DNA from: Lachnospiraceae bacterium | GTDB lineage: Bacteria; Bacillota_A; Clostridia; Lachnospirales; Lachnospiraceae | Length of the DNA: 5,316 nt | Direction: 5' to 3' | Assembly: GCA_017437705.1 (NCBI GenBank) | Contig: JAFRYJ010000071.1 | Span: 1-5,316 of the forward strand | Shown: piece after piece, positions 1 to 5,287 of the stretch | How the letters are laid out: each line of letters begins with the position of its first letter | How positions within the stretch are numbered: the stretch's first letter is position 1 | Translations under genes and position numbers: made by a program | Notes under the pieces: model-generated | Told to the model about the DNA's origin: nothing | The model's database searches: none | What the model saw: the letters and a program-made list of their open reading frames with translations, nothing else

Positions 1-184
1 TGAAGGCAACATGATACTGCATCAGGGAGACATCAAAACGCTGCTGGGAGACGGTACTGATCTTGAGGACAGGATAGCCAATTACGTAAACATAATACCC
101 GCTCTGGAGGGTATGAAAGGAACGTTGGACCTGAGGAATTACAGTTCTTCGGACGACACGGTCATATTCCGCAGGGAAGACTAA
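1..184 (+). CDS. ftsQ: Cell division protein FtsQ/DivIB, C-terminal end (partial)
   Basis: An open frame enters from the left edge (codons in phase with position 2) and ends at TAA 182-184, giving about 60 residues. The translation includes [21 protein letters not shown] followed by a short charged tail ending FRRED. The '[11 protein letters not shown]' pattern is how the extracytoplasmic beta domain of Firmicute FtsQ/DivIB usually ends, where the family recognises its divisome partners FtsL/DivIC and FtsB-type proteins. The catalytic-type motifs and the single membrane anchor expected at the N-terminus lie outside the window, so the assignment rests on the C-terminal match and on ftsZ following immediately, a standard dcw-cluster order. 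The alternative is another membrane-anchored division protein with a POTRA/beta domain, but I consider FtsQ clearly the best reading. Confidence 0.75.
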   Translation, partial: EGNMILHQGDIKTLLGDGTDLEDRIANYVNIIPALEGMKGTLDLRNYSSSDDTVIFRRED

Positions 185-190
185 AAAGTG

Positions 191-219
191 TTGCAAAATA
201 TTAAAAAAAATAATACTAT
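191..219 (+). promoter_or_regulatory. Possible sigma-A promoter for ftsZ
   Basis: The gap between ftsQ and ftsZ (185-248) is very AT-rich compared with the genes around it. It contains TTGCAA at 191-196 as a candidate -35 box and TACTAT at 214-219 as a candidate -10 box, separated by 17 bp. Each hexamer matches the consensus at four of six positions. A dedicated promoter in front of ftsZ is common in Firmicutes. In AT-rich DNA such matches arise by chance, and other -10 choices (for example TATATT at 217-222) exist. Confidence 0.4.
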
Positions 220-248
220 ATTATTTAATAATTAAGAATATCTCGTTG

Positions 249-255
249 AAGGAGG
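249..255 (+). promoter_or_regulatory. Ribosome binding site that fixes the ftsZ start
   Basis: AAGGAGG is a perfect Shine-Dalgarno core and lies 8 nt upstream of TTG 264. A longer reading frame opens at TTG 246, but that would place this site inside the coding region, and nothing like a Shine-Dalgarno sequence precedes 246. The site therefore argues for initiation at 264. Confidence 0.85.
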
Positions 256-263
256 ACGGACCC

Positions 264-1343
264 TTGCTTGAAATCAAGAGTAATGAAATGGATGCTGCCG
301 CAAAGATCCTTGTCATAGGCGTAGGCGGAGCAGGAAATAATGCAGTTAACCGCATGATCGACGAAAACATCATGGGTGTTGAATTTATAGGAATAAATAC
401 GGATAAGCAGGCTCTGCAGATGTGTAAGGCAGACAGGCTTATTCAGATCGGCGAGAAGCTTACAAAGGGTCTTGGCGCCGGCGCAAAGCCCGAGATCGGA
501 GCAAAGGCCGCAGAGGAGAGCCTGGACGAGATCGGAAATACAGTTGAAGGCGCAGATATGGTATTCGTTACCTGCGGTATGGGCGGCGGTACAGGTACAG
601 GCGCTGCTCCCATCATTGCAAACATCGCAAAGGAAAAAGGCATCCTTACGGTCGGCGTTGTAACAAAGCCCTTCAGATTCGAAGCAAAGCAGAGAATGGT
701 AAACGCTGAGCAGGGTATCGAGAATCTCAAGGATGTTGTGGATACACTTATCGTTATACCCAACGACAAGCTTCTCGAGATCGTTGACAGAAGGACATCA
801 ATGCCCGAGGCACTCAAGAAGGCGGACGCCGTTTTGCAGCAGGGCGTACAGGGCATCACGGACCTTATCAATGTTCCCGGACTCATCAACCTCGACTTTG
901 CGGATATCCAGACCGTTATGAAGGACAAGGGCATCGCCCACATCGGTATCGGCGAAGGCCACGGCGACGACAAGGCTGTGGATGCTGTTAAGCAGGCCAT
1001 CACAAGCCCTCTTCTCGAGACCACGATCGAAGGCGCTTCGGATATCATCATCAATATCTCAGGCGATATCGGACTTATCGAAGCAAACGACGCAGCTATC
1101 TATGTTGAAGAGCTTGCAGGCGCAGATGCGAACATCATCTTCGGTGCAATGTACGACGAGACACAGTCCGACACCTGCAGGATCACCGTTATCGCTACTG
1201 GCCTTAACGATGTTTCAGGCGTACCTGCCGCAAAGGCAGCGGTTAAGAAGCCCGCTGTTCCCGCAGCAGCTCCCAAGATGCCTGAAGCAGCACCTGCAAA
1301 GAAGAGCTCCATCGAGATACCCGCTTTTCTTCAGAAAAAATAA
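264..1343 (+). CDS. ftsZ: Cell division GTPase FtsZ
   Basis: FtsZ is the tubulin-like GTPase that polymerises into the cytoplasmic Z-ring and recruits the division machinery. With the TTG start at 264 the protein has 359 residues. The N-terminal nucleotide-binding segment [12 protein letters not shown] is at residues 19-30, the tubulin signature GGGTGTG at 107-113, and the T7 catalytic loop shows N209, D211 and D214 in NLDFAD, so the GTPase looks intact. After the second domain, an Ala/Pro/Lys-rich linker (about 318-347) leads to the conserved C-terminal peptide [12 protein letters not shown] that binds FtsA, SepF and similar partners. The total is somewhat short for the family because the linker is brief. 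The start is chosen by the perfect ribosome binding site at 249-255; an ATG at 288 has no such site. Isoleucine is mostly ATC here, whereas comM and dprA use more ATA, consistent with high expression of ftsZ. The gene follows ftsQ and ends in a strong terminator. Confidence 0.98.
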   Translation: MLEIKSNEMDAAAKILVIGVGGAGNNAVNRMIDENIMGVEFIGINTDKQALQMCKADRLIQIGEKLTKGLGAGAKPEIGAKAAEESLDEIGNTVEGADMVFVTCGMGGGTGTGAAPIIANIAKEKGILTVGVVTKPFRFEAKQRMVNAEQGIENLKDVVDTLIVIPNDKLLEIVDRRTSMPEALKKADAVLQQGVQGITDLINVPGLINLDFADIQTVMKDKGIAHIGIGEGHGDDKAVDAVKQAITSPLLETTIEGASDIIINISGDIGLIEANDAAIYVEELAGADANIIFGAMYDETQSDTCRITVIATGLNDVSGVPAAKAAVKKPAVPAAAPKMPEAAPAKKSSIEIPAFLQKK

Positions 1344-1357
1344 TAGTTGAATAATGA

Positions 1358-1397
1358 TGAAGCAGTCTCGGGTGATCGGGACTGCTTCAGTTTGTTT
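1358..1397 (+). terminator. Intrinsic terminator after ftsZ
   Basis: A near-perfect stem pairs 1358-1371 with 1376-1389. The outer ten pairs (TGAAGCAGTC with GACTGCTTCA) are all Watson-Crick. The inner four continue as U-G, C-G, G-C and G-U, closing on a GTGA tetraloop (1372-1375), a GNRA type. The 3' side is followed by GTTTGTTTGG, a T-rich but interrupted tail. It begins 15 bp after the ftsZ stop codon. The interrupted tail leaves room for some read-through into nrdR. Confidence 0.85.
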
Positions 1398-1405
1398 GGA
1401 AGATG

Positions 1406-1429
1406 CCGGAATGCCATGCGGCTTTCCGG
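1406..1429 (+). repeat. Hairpin between ftsZ and nrdR
   Basis: CCGGAA (1406-1411) pairs with TTCCGG (1424-1429). Inside, after a T-T mismatch, GCC (1413-1415) pairs with GGC (1420-1422) around an ATGC loop. There is no T-run after it, so it does not look like a terminator. It may be an RNA structure in the nrdR leader or a dyad for a DNA-binding protein. Confidence 0.4.
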
Positions 1430-1442
1430 TGTGGCTGAAACT

Positions 1443-1459
1443 GCAGCGGTATCCGCTGC
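1443..1459 (+). repeat. Short perfect hairpin just upstream of the nrdR ribosome binding site
   Basis: GCAGCGG (1443-1449) and CCGCTGC (1453-1459) form a perfect 7-bp GC-rich stem with a three-base TAT loop. It ends 9 nt before the AGGAG ribosome binding site at 1469-1473 of nrdR. In RNA it could affect mRNA stability or ribosome access; as DNA it is a candidate operator. It does not resemble the 16-bp NrdR box found ahead of ribonucleotide reductase genes. Confidence 0.4.
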
Positions 1460-1480
1460 CGGAATAACAGGAGAGATCTT

Positions 1481-1927
1481 ATGAAATGCCCTTACTGCGG
1501 AGCCAAGGATACAAAGGTAATCGACTCCAGACCTGCAAATGACAACAGCGCCATCAGAAGGCGCCGCGAATGCGAGACCTGCAACAAGCGTTTCACCACC
1601 TACGAAAAGGTGGAGACCATACCGCTTATCGTCATCAAAAAAGACAATAACAGAGAGCCCTACGACAGGACCAAGATCGAGCAGGGCATCCTGAAATCCT
1701 GCCACAAGAGGCCCATCTCCGCAAAGCAGATCTCGGATACCATCGATGCCATCGAAACAGAGATCTTCAGCATGGAGGAGCGGGAGATACCCGCATCCGC
1801 CATCGGCGAGATCGTAATGGACAAGCATCAGGCTCTGGATGCGGTGGCATATGTAAGATTCGCTTCTGTTTACAGGGAATTCAAGGATATAAACACATTC
1901 CTTCAGGAGATAAAGAAAATTTTATGA
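1481..1927 (+). CDS. nrdR: Transcriptional repressor NrdR
   Basis: NrdR represses ribonucleotide reductase genes by sensing ATP/dATP levels and binding paired NrdR boxes in their promoters. The 148-residue product has the usual family length (about 150) and architecture. An N-terminal zinc ribbon has C3 and C6 (CPYC) with C31 and C34 (CETC), and the basic stretch RRRREC lies just before the second pair. An ATP-cone domain spans roughly 49-139, ending in the family hallmark DAVAYVRFASVYREF. AGGAG at 1469-1473 is 7 nt from the ATG. No -35/-10 pair stands out between the ftsZ terminator and this gene, so it may depend on read-through from ftsZ or on a weak promoter. Its TGA stop lies inside the 5' arm of the downstream inverted repeat. 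No reductase gene or NrdR box is visible here, so its targets are elsewhere. Confidence 0.97.
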   Translation: MKCPYCGAKDTKVIDSRPANDNSAIRRRRECETCNKRFTTYEKVETIPLIVIKKDNNREPYDRTKIEQGILKSCHKRPISAKQISDTIDAIETEIFSMEEREIPASAIGEIVMDKHQALDAVAYVRFASVYREFKDINTFLQEIKKIL

Positions 1928-1992
1928 TCGATAATAAATGCCTCGCTTCGACCTCCTTCGTCGGCATGTCAGCGAGGCATTTTTATCGATCA
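1925..1992. terminator. Bidirectional terminator between convergent nrdR and dtd
   Basis: A long inverted repeat pairs 1925-1947 with 1971-1992. The arms are 23 and 22 nt and are perfectly complementary apart from one bulged T in the left arm. The core ATGCCTCGCT / AGCGAGGCAT (1938-1947 and 1971-1980) is followed by TTTTTAT on the plus strand. On the minus strand the core is followed by TTATTAT, so it can terminate both nrdR and dtd transcripts. The loop region carries a small inner stem (CGAC 1949-1952 with GTCG 1960-1963). The left arm starts on the stop codon of nrdR. Confidence 0.88.
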
Positions 1993-2108
1993 TATAGCGG
2001 GACCTGTTCACAAATCAGAGCAGCATTTTTATTGATTTACAAACAGGACCGGGCCCGCATGTCAGCGAGGCATTTTTATCGATCATATGGTGGGACCTGT
2101 ACTGAGTT
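1969..2108 (+). repeat. Three-unit degenerate tandem repeat in the nrdR-dtd gap
   Basis: Positions 1964-2007 and 2057-2100 are direct repeats identical at 42 of 44 bases (differences at 1996/2089 and 1998/2091), 93 bp apart. Between them, 2015-2050 aligns without gaps to 1969-2004 at about 25 of 36 positions, including the shared core GCATTTTTAT and the GGACC end. The array therefore reads as three units at 46-47 bp spacing, with the middle one strongly diverged. Each unit contains the T-rich 3' half of the terminator. The near-identity of the outer copies suggests recent duplication or gene conversion, or a dispersed element family. Confidence 0.8.
2003..2047 (+). repeat. Imperfect hairpin linking repeat units 1 and 2
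   Basis: CCTGTT (2003-2008) pairs with AACAGG (2042-2047), and AAATCA (2012-2017) pairs with TGATTT (2033-2038), with three non-Watson-Crick positions between the two blocks. The loop holds the T-run of the middle repeat unit. One could also pair GG 2000-2001 with CC 2049-2050 across an A-A mismatch. It is a plausible secondary structure but weaker than the flanking ones. Confidence 0.35.
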
Positions 2109-2121
2109 TCAGTGCAGGTCC
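2093..2121. terminator. Strong hairpin overlapping the dtd stop codon
   Basis: GGACCTGTACTGA (2093-2105) pairs with TCAGTGCAGGTCC (2109-2121) to give a 13-bp stem with one G-U pair and a three-base loop. The plus-strand 3' side is followed by TTTGTGT, a weak tail, which would make it a back-up terminator for transcripts coming from nrdR. On the minus strand the stem covers the dtd stop codon and no T-run follows, so for dtd it would act as a 3'-end stabiliser rather than a terminator. Confidence 0.55.
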
Positions 2122-2558
2122 TTTGTGTCGTAAAGGATCGTAACGGGACCGTCGTTAAGAAGCTCCACCTTCATGTCGGCCCCGAAGATGCCGGGCAGGG
2201 TTTCTATGCCGGCATCATTGCATTTCCTTACGAAATCCAGATACATCTTTTCGGAAGGCTCCGGCGCCATTGCATCCTCGAATCCGGGGCGGTTTCCCTT
2301 TTTAACGGAAGCGCACAGTGTGAACTGGGATACGGCCAGTATCTTTCCGTTAACATCCTTTAAAGCCAGATTCATCTTTTCGTTTTCATCCTCGAAAACG
2401 CGGAGATTCGTTATTTTGTGCACAAGAAGGTCCAGGTCCTTATCCGTGTCATCGCGGCAGATGCCGAGAAGCACCAGAAATCCGGTATCTATAGCGGAGA
2501 TCAGCTTTCCGTCCACAGTGACGGAAGCTCTTTTTACTCTTTGAACAACAGCCCTCAT
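2109..2558 (-). CDS. dtd: D-aminoacyl-tRNA deacylase (DTD)
   Basis: DTD hydrolyses D-amino acids (and glycine from mischarged tRNA-Ala) off tRNA, acting in the cytoplasm as a chirality checkpoint for translation. The 149-residue product matches the family's usual length of about 145-150. The N-terminus MRAVVQRVKRASVTV, the SQFTL motif at 77-81 that lines the active site, and the C-terminal GADMKVELLNDGPVT segment are all present. Gly137-Pro138 are the cross-subunit cis-peptide motif that excludes L-amino acids. An AAAGGAGG ribosome binding site (complement of 2563-2570) sits 4 nt before the ATG, which is close but strong. It stands alone on the minus strand, convergent with nrdR and divergent from comM. 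In many Firmicutes dtd follows relA, which is not the case here. Confidence 0.97.
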   Translation of the reverse strand: MRAVVQRVKRASVTVDGKLISAIDTGFLVLLGICRDDTDKDLDLLVHKITNLRVFEDENEKMNLALKDVNGKILAVSQFTLCASVKKGNRPGFEDAMAPEPSEKMYLDFVRKCNDAGIETLPGIFGADMKVELLNDGPVTILYDTKDLH

Positions 2559-2568
2559 ACTGCCTCCT

Positions 2569-2590
2569 TTTGTCGAAATTTGTCGAACAA
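2569..2590. promoter_or_regulatory. Phased direct repeat in the divergent dtd/comM control region
   Basis: TTTGTCGAA occurs at 2569-2577 and again at 2579-2587, a 10-bp period that places both copies on the same face of the helix. The second copy runs into a small dyad, TTGT (2580-2583) and ACAA (2587-2590). The first copy overlaps the dtd ribosome binding site. This is the expected layout for an operator in an 87-bp divergent intergenic region, but I do not recognise the binding protein and it is not a good LexA box. No convincing -35/-10 pair could be picked for either gene. Confidence 0.35.
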
Positions 2591-2645
2591 CGATGATTGA
2601 ATATGCTCCTTTTCTTCGGTGATAATCGGGGAAAGGAGTTTTTTT

Positions 2646-4157
2646 ATGTTCAGTAATATTATCTGCGCGGCGCTCTGCGGCATGGGCGTCATACCGGTAC
2701 AGATACAGGCGGATATTTCAAACGGTTTCCCTTCATATACCATGGTAGGGTACCTCTCGTCGGAGGTCAGGGAATCGAGGGAAAGGGTCACGGCAGCCCT
2801 TAAAAACTGCGGCTACAGGATACCTGCAAAAAGGATCACGGTAAATCTTGCGCCTGCGGATTTCAGGAAGGGCGGCACGGCCTTCGACCTGCCCGTTGCA
2901 GTTGCTATTTTAACATCACTGGGAGCCCTTTCCAAGGATGATGTTGCGGATATCGCAATATTCGGCGAGCTTTCCCTTGACGGCACCGTACTGCCCGTCA
3001 GGGGCATCCTGCCCATGGTAAACGGCCTCTTGAAGGAGGGAGTTAAACGGTTCATCATACCTGAAGGCAATTCGGGAGAAGGAAGACTTATAAAGGATGC
3101 GGAGGTCTGGTGCGCCGGCCGTCTGGATGATGTGCCTCTTATCCTGGCGGGGAAAAAGGAGCGGCTGGAGGCCTGCGATGTATCCGTAAATACTCCGGAA
3201 TACGAAGAGGATATAAGCGATATTGAGAGCCAAAGTGTGCTTAAAAGAGGCCTGGAGATCGCAGCTGCGGGGAGGCATTCCTTTCTTATGGTGGGGCCTC
3301 CTGGAGCCGGGAAGACGATGACGGCGGAAAGGATAAGATCCATTTTGCCGGAGATGAGCGGGCAGGAGGTGCTGGAAGTGTCGGAGATCTACAGCGCAGC
3401 CGGCCTGCTGCCGGCAGGCGGGATGATAACGGAAAGGCCCTTCAGGGCTCCGGAGCCCTCCGTTAGCGAGAGAACGGTCACGGGAGCAGGGCACCTGCCG
3501 GTGCCGGGAGAGATCTCGCTGGCCCACAGGGGAGTCCTTTTTATGGACGAGATGGAGGAATTCAGGCCAGCCGTTCTGGACGCTGTCAGGAAGACCCTTG
3601 AGGAGAAGTTTATTGCAGCAACGGTCAACAGGCGCAGCGCCGGATTTCCCTGCGATTACATGCTGATCGGCGCCATGAATCCCTGCAGATGCGGCTATTA
3701 CCCGGACAGGAACAAATGTGTCTGCAGCCGGAGGGAGATAGAACTGTACAGAAGGAAGATCAGCGGCCCGCTTCTGGACAGGATAGACATGACGCTGGCA
3801 GTGGAAAACGTCAGGATCTCGGACACCGGTGCGAAGACCGGCGTAAGTTCAGCAGAGCTTAGGGATAATGTAAAAAGAGCCTGGGACATACAGAGAGAAA
3901 GAGGCTACCGGGGCGGCGATTCCAACTCCTCAATGACGCAGGCGGACATAAAAAAGCATTGTGCTTTTACGGCTGATGCGGAGAGCATGCTCACACTGCT
4001 CGCAGCAAAAAAGGATCTTTCAATGAGGGGCATGAGCAGGGTCGTAAAGGTGTCGCGCACCATCGCGGATCTGGCGGGGAGCAGCATCATTGACACGGAG
4101 CATGTAGCCGAGGCTTTCAGCTACAGAGGCATAACTACGGATTTCTGGAGGATCTGA
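2646..4157 (+). CDS. comM: ComM/YifB-type Mg-chelatase-like AAA+ helicase
   Basis: ComM proteins are hexameric AAA+ helicases that drive branch migration when incoming DNA is integrated during natural transformation; many Clostridia carry one without known competence. The 503-residue length fits the family. An N-terminal Lon-protease-like (ChlI) domain spans about 1-170 with VRESRERV, FDLPVAVAI and GELSLDGTVLPVRG. The AAA+ core has Walker A GPPGAGKT at 217-224, Walker B VLFMDE at 297-302, and AMNPCRCGYYPD with four Cys (347, 349, 358, 360) as a likely zinc site. GPLLDRID at 374-381 carries the probable arginine finger region, and a C-terminal Mg-chelatase lid follows. The start at 2646 is set by AAAGGAG at 2632-2638, 7 nt away; a GTG at 2619 lies upstream of that site and is unlikely. 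Oddities: the family motif PHHT after RPFR reads PEPS here (269-272), and the LRQPLE consensus reads VRKTLE (314-319). The stop overlaps the dprA start. Confidence 0.93.
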   Translation: MFSNIICAALCGMGVIPVQIQADISNGFPSYTMVGYLSSEVRESRERVTAALKNCGYRIPAKRITVNLAPADFRKGGTAFDLPVAVAILTSLGALSKDDVADIAIFGELSLDGTVLPVRGILPMVNGLLKEGVKRFIIPEGNSGEGRLIKDAEVWCAGRLDDVPLILAGKKERLEACDVSVNTPEYEEDISDIESQSVLKRGLEIAAAGRHSFLMVGPPGAGKTMTAERIRSILPEMSGQEVLEVSEIYSAAGLLPAGGMITERPFRAPEPSVSERTVTGAGHLPVPGEISLAHRGVLFMDEMEEFRPAVLDAVRKTLEEKFIAATVNRRSAGFPCDYMLIGAMNPCRCGYYPDRNKCVCSRREIELYRRKISGPLLDRIDMTLAVENVRISDTGAKTGVSSAELRDNVKRAWDIQRERGYRGGDSNSSMTQADIKKHCAFTADAESMLTLLAAKKDLSMRGMSRVVKVSRTIADLAGSSIIDTEHVAEAFSYRGITTDFWRI

Positions 4158-4159
4158 TG
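4146..4159 (+). promoter_or_regulatory. dprA ribosome binding site and stop/start overlap
   Basis: TGGAGG at 4146-4151 lies 5 nt upstream of ATG 4157-4159, inside the last codons of comM. The comM stop TGA (4155-4157) shares its A with the dprA ATG. This arrangement is typical of translational coupling and supports both the operon and the chosen dprA start. Confidence 0.85.
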
Positions 4160-5236
4160 GACATATACGATGTTTATCTGGGGCTTTGCTGCTGCGTCTC
4201 TCTGGGGTGCAGAAAAGCGTCGGAGCTTCTTGAAACGGCACCGGATAAGAACGGCCTTTTTGACGGGGACCTTAAGGGCATGGAAAAGGCCGGGATCATC
4301 ACGGGACTTATGCGAAGCGAGATGGAGAAGTGGAGCAGCGAAGCGTTCCGGAACGGGATCAAACAGGAAATGGAAAGAAAAGGAATCAGGTTCGTTCCGC
4401 AGTTTGAGAAAGGATTTCCTCTGCTGCTGAAGGAGACAGAGCTGTGTCCCCTGGGACTTTTTGTTTCCGGCAGCCTGCCGGGTGATGATGAGCTGTGTAT
4501 CGCCGTTATCGGATCCAGAGGCTGCAGCGGGTATGGAAGATCAAATGCATTCAGTATATCGAAGGAGCTGGCGGAGGGAGGCATATCGATCGTCAGCGGA
4601 ATGGCTGCGGGCATCGATTCTGCGGCGATCAGGGGGGCGCTGGAAGGCGGCGGCAGAGCCTATGCAGTTCTCGGATCAGGCGTTGATATCTGCTATCCGG
4701 TGGAGAATTTCGATATCTTTGATAAGCTTACGACGAGGGGCGGAATCATTTCCGAGTATCCTCCCGGAACGGAGCCGCTGTCATGGCATTTCCCCGTGAG
4801 AAACAGGATAATAAGCGGTCTCTCAAAGGGTATTTTTGTGGTCGAAGCGGCGGAAAAGAGCGGTACTTCCATAACCGTGGAAAGGGGTCTGGAGCAGGGA
4901 AGAGACATATTTGCACTGCCCGGAAGGGCAGGCGACAGGAACTCCGAAGGAACGAATCTTCTGATAAGGGAAGGGGCCCGCGCGGCATGGAAAGCATCAC
5001 ATATAATGTCAGAATACGGGCTCGATCTGCCCGAAAAGGTTATAAAAAGTCAAAAATCCCATCTTGATAATATGGAAAAACTGGTGTATTCTACGATTTG
5101 TTGTACCCCGGAGACAGCGGAAGCCATAGCCGAGAGGACGGGTCTTTCCATGAAGACGCTGTATCAGGTGCTGGTAAGGCTGCAGCTGAAGGGCCTTATA
5201 ACGGAGATCGGAGTGCAGCAGTATGTGCTTGCGTGA
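4157..5236 (+). CDS. dprA: DNA processing protein DprA (Smf)
   Basis: DprA binds incoming single-stranded DNA in the cytoplasm and loads RecA on it; it is also widespread in bacteria not known to be competent. The 359-residue product has the standard three parts. An N-terminal helical region (about 1-75) contains a degenerate helix-hairpin-helix-like segment with a Cys cluster (C11-C13, C18). The Rossmann-like core (about 80-295) has VIGSRG at 117-122, SGMAAGID at 147-154, VLGSGVDICYP at 171-181, RNRIISGLS at 215-223 and SGTSITVERGLEQGRDIFALPG at 235-256. A C-terminal winged-helix domain (about 304-358) ends IGVQQYVLA. All main DNA-binding motifs are present and full length. It is translationally coupled to comM, a pairing that fits shared work on single-stranded DNA recombination. 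topA often follows dprA in Firmicutes, but the window ends before this can be seen. Confidence 0.96.
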   Translation: MDIYDVYLGLCCCVSLGCRKASELLETAPDKNGLFDGDLKGMEKAGIITGLMRSEMEKWSSEAFRNGIKQEMERKGIRFVPQFEKGFPLLLKETELCPLGLFVSGSLPGDDELCIAVIGSRGCSGYGRSNAFSISKELAEGGISIVSGMAAGIDSAAIRGALEGGGRAYAVLGSGVDICYPVENFDIFDKLTTRGGIISEYPPGTEPLSWHFPVRNRIISGLSKGIFVVEAAEKSGTSITVERGLEQGRDIFALPGRAGDRNSEGTNLLIREGARAAWKASHIMSEYGLDLPEKVIKSQKSHLDNMEKLVYSTICCTPETAEAIAERTGLSMKTLYQVLVRLQLKGLITEIGVQQYVLA

Positions 5237-5252
5237 CCTTTGTAATAAAGGG

Positions 5253-5287
5253 TGATGCGCAGGCCGGGAGACCGCAGCATCATGCGG
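5253..5287 (+). repeat. Overlapping hairpins downstream of dprA
   Basis: Two short stems share bases and cannot form together. TGATGC (5253-5258) can pair with GCATCA (5277-5282) over an 18-nt loop, and CCGCA (5272-5276) can pair with TGCGG (5283-5287) over a GCATCA loop. Neither is followed by a clear T-run, so termination is doubtful. The remainder of 5237-5316 is non-coding as far as can be seen. An ATG at 5308 opens a frame that runs off the edge but has no good ribosome binding site, so I do not call a gene there. Confidence 0.3.

Noticed and set aside
443..1054. Long open frame on the minus strand across ftsZ (203 codons)
   Set aside because: It is antisense to a clearly coding, highly conserved gene. 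Its composition follows from the codon bias of ftsZ, and it has no recognisable domain.
1964..2100. Possible CRISPR-like array from regularly spaced repeats
   Set aside because: There are only three units, the middle one is badly diverged, the unit repeats end to end with no unique spacers, and no cas gene is present.
1924..2133. A 69-codon frame starting at ATG 1924, overlapping the nrdR stop, whose product repeats MSARHFYRSY and GTC twice
   Set aside because: The peptide repeat is explained by the DNA repeat, whose 93-bp spacing happens to be a multiple of three. The frame runs straight through the terminator hairpin and into the antisense of dtd, and the nearest AGGAGA is 13 nt upstream of the ATG. 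I treat it as non-coding unless peptide evidence appears.
2916..3527. Long open frames on the minus strand across comM (up to 203 codons)
   Set aside because: They lie opposite conserved AAA+ motifs and have no family resemblance or ribosome binding site support.
4595..4620. SGMAAGID in DprA in place of the frequent SGxARGID
   Set aside because: The Arg position in this loop varies among DprA proteins, and the surrounding motifs are intact, so it is not evidence of lost function.
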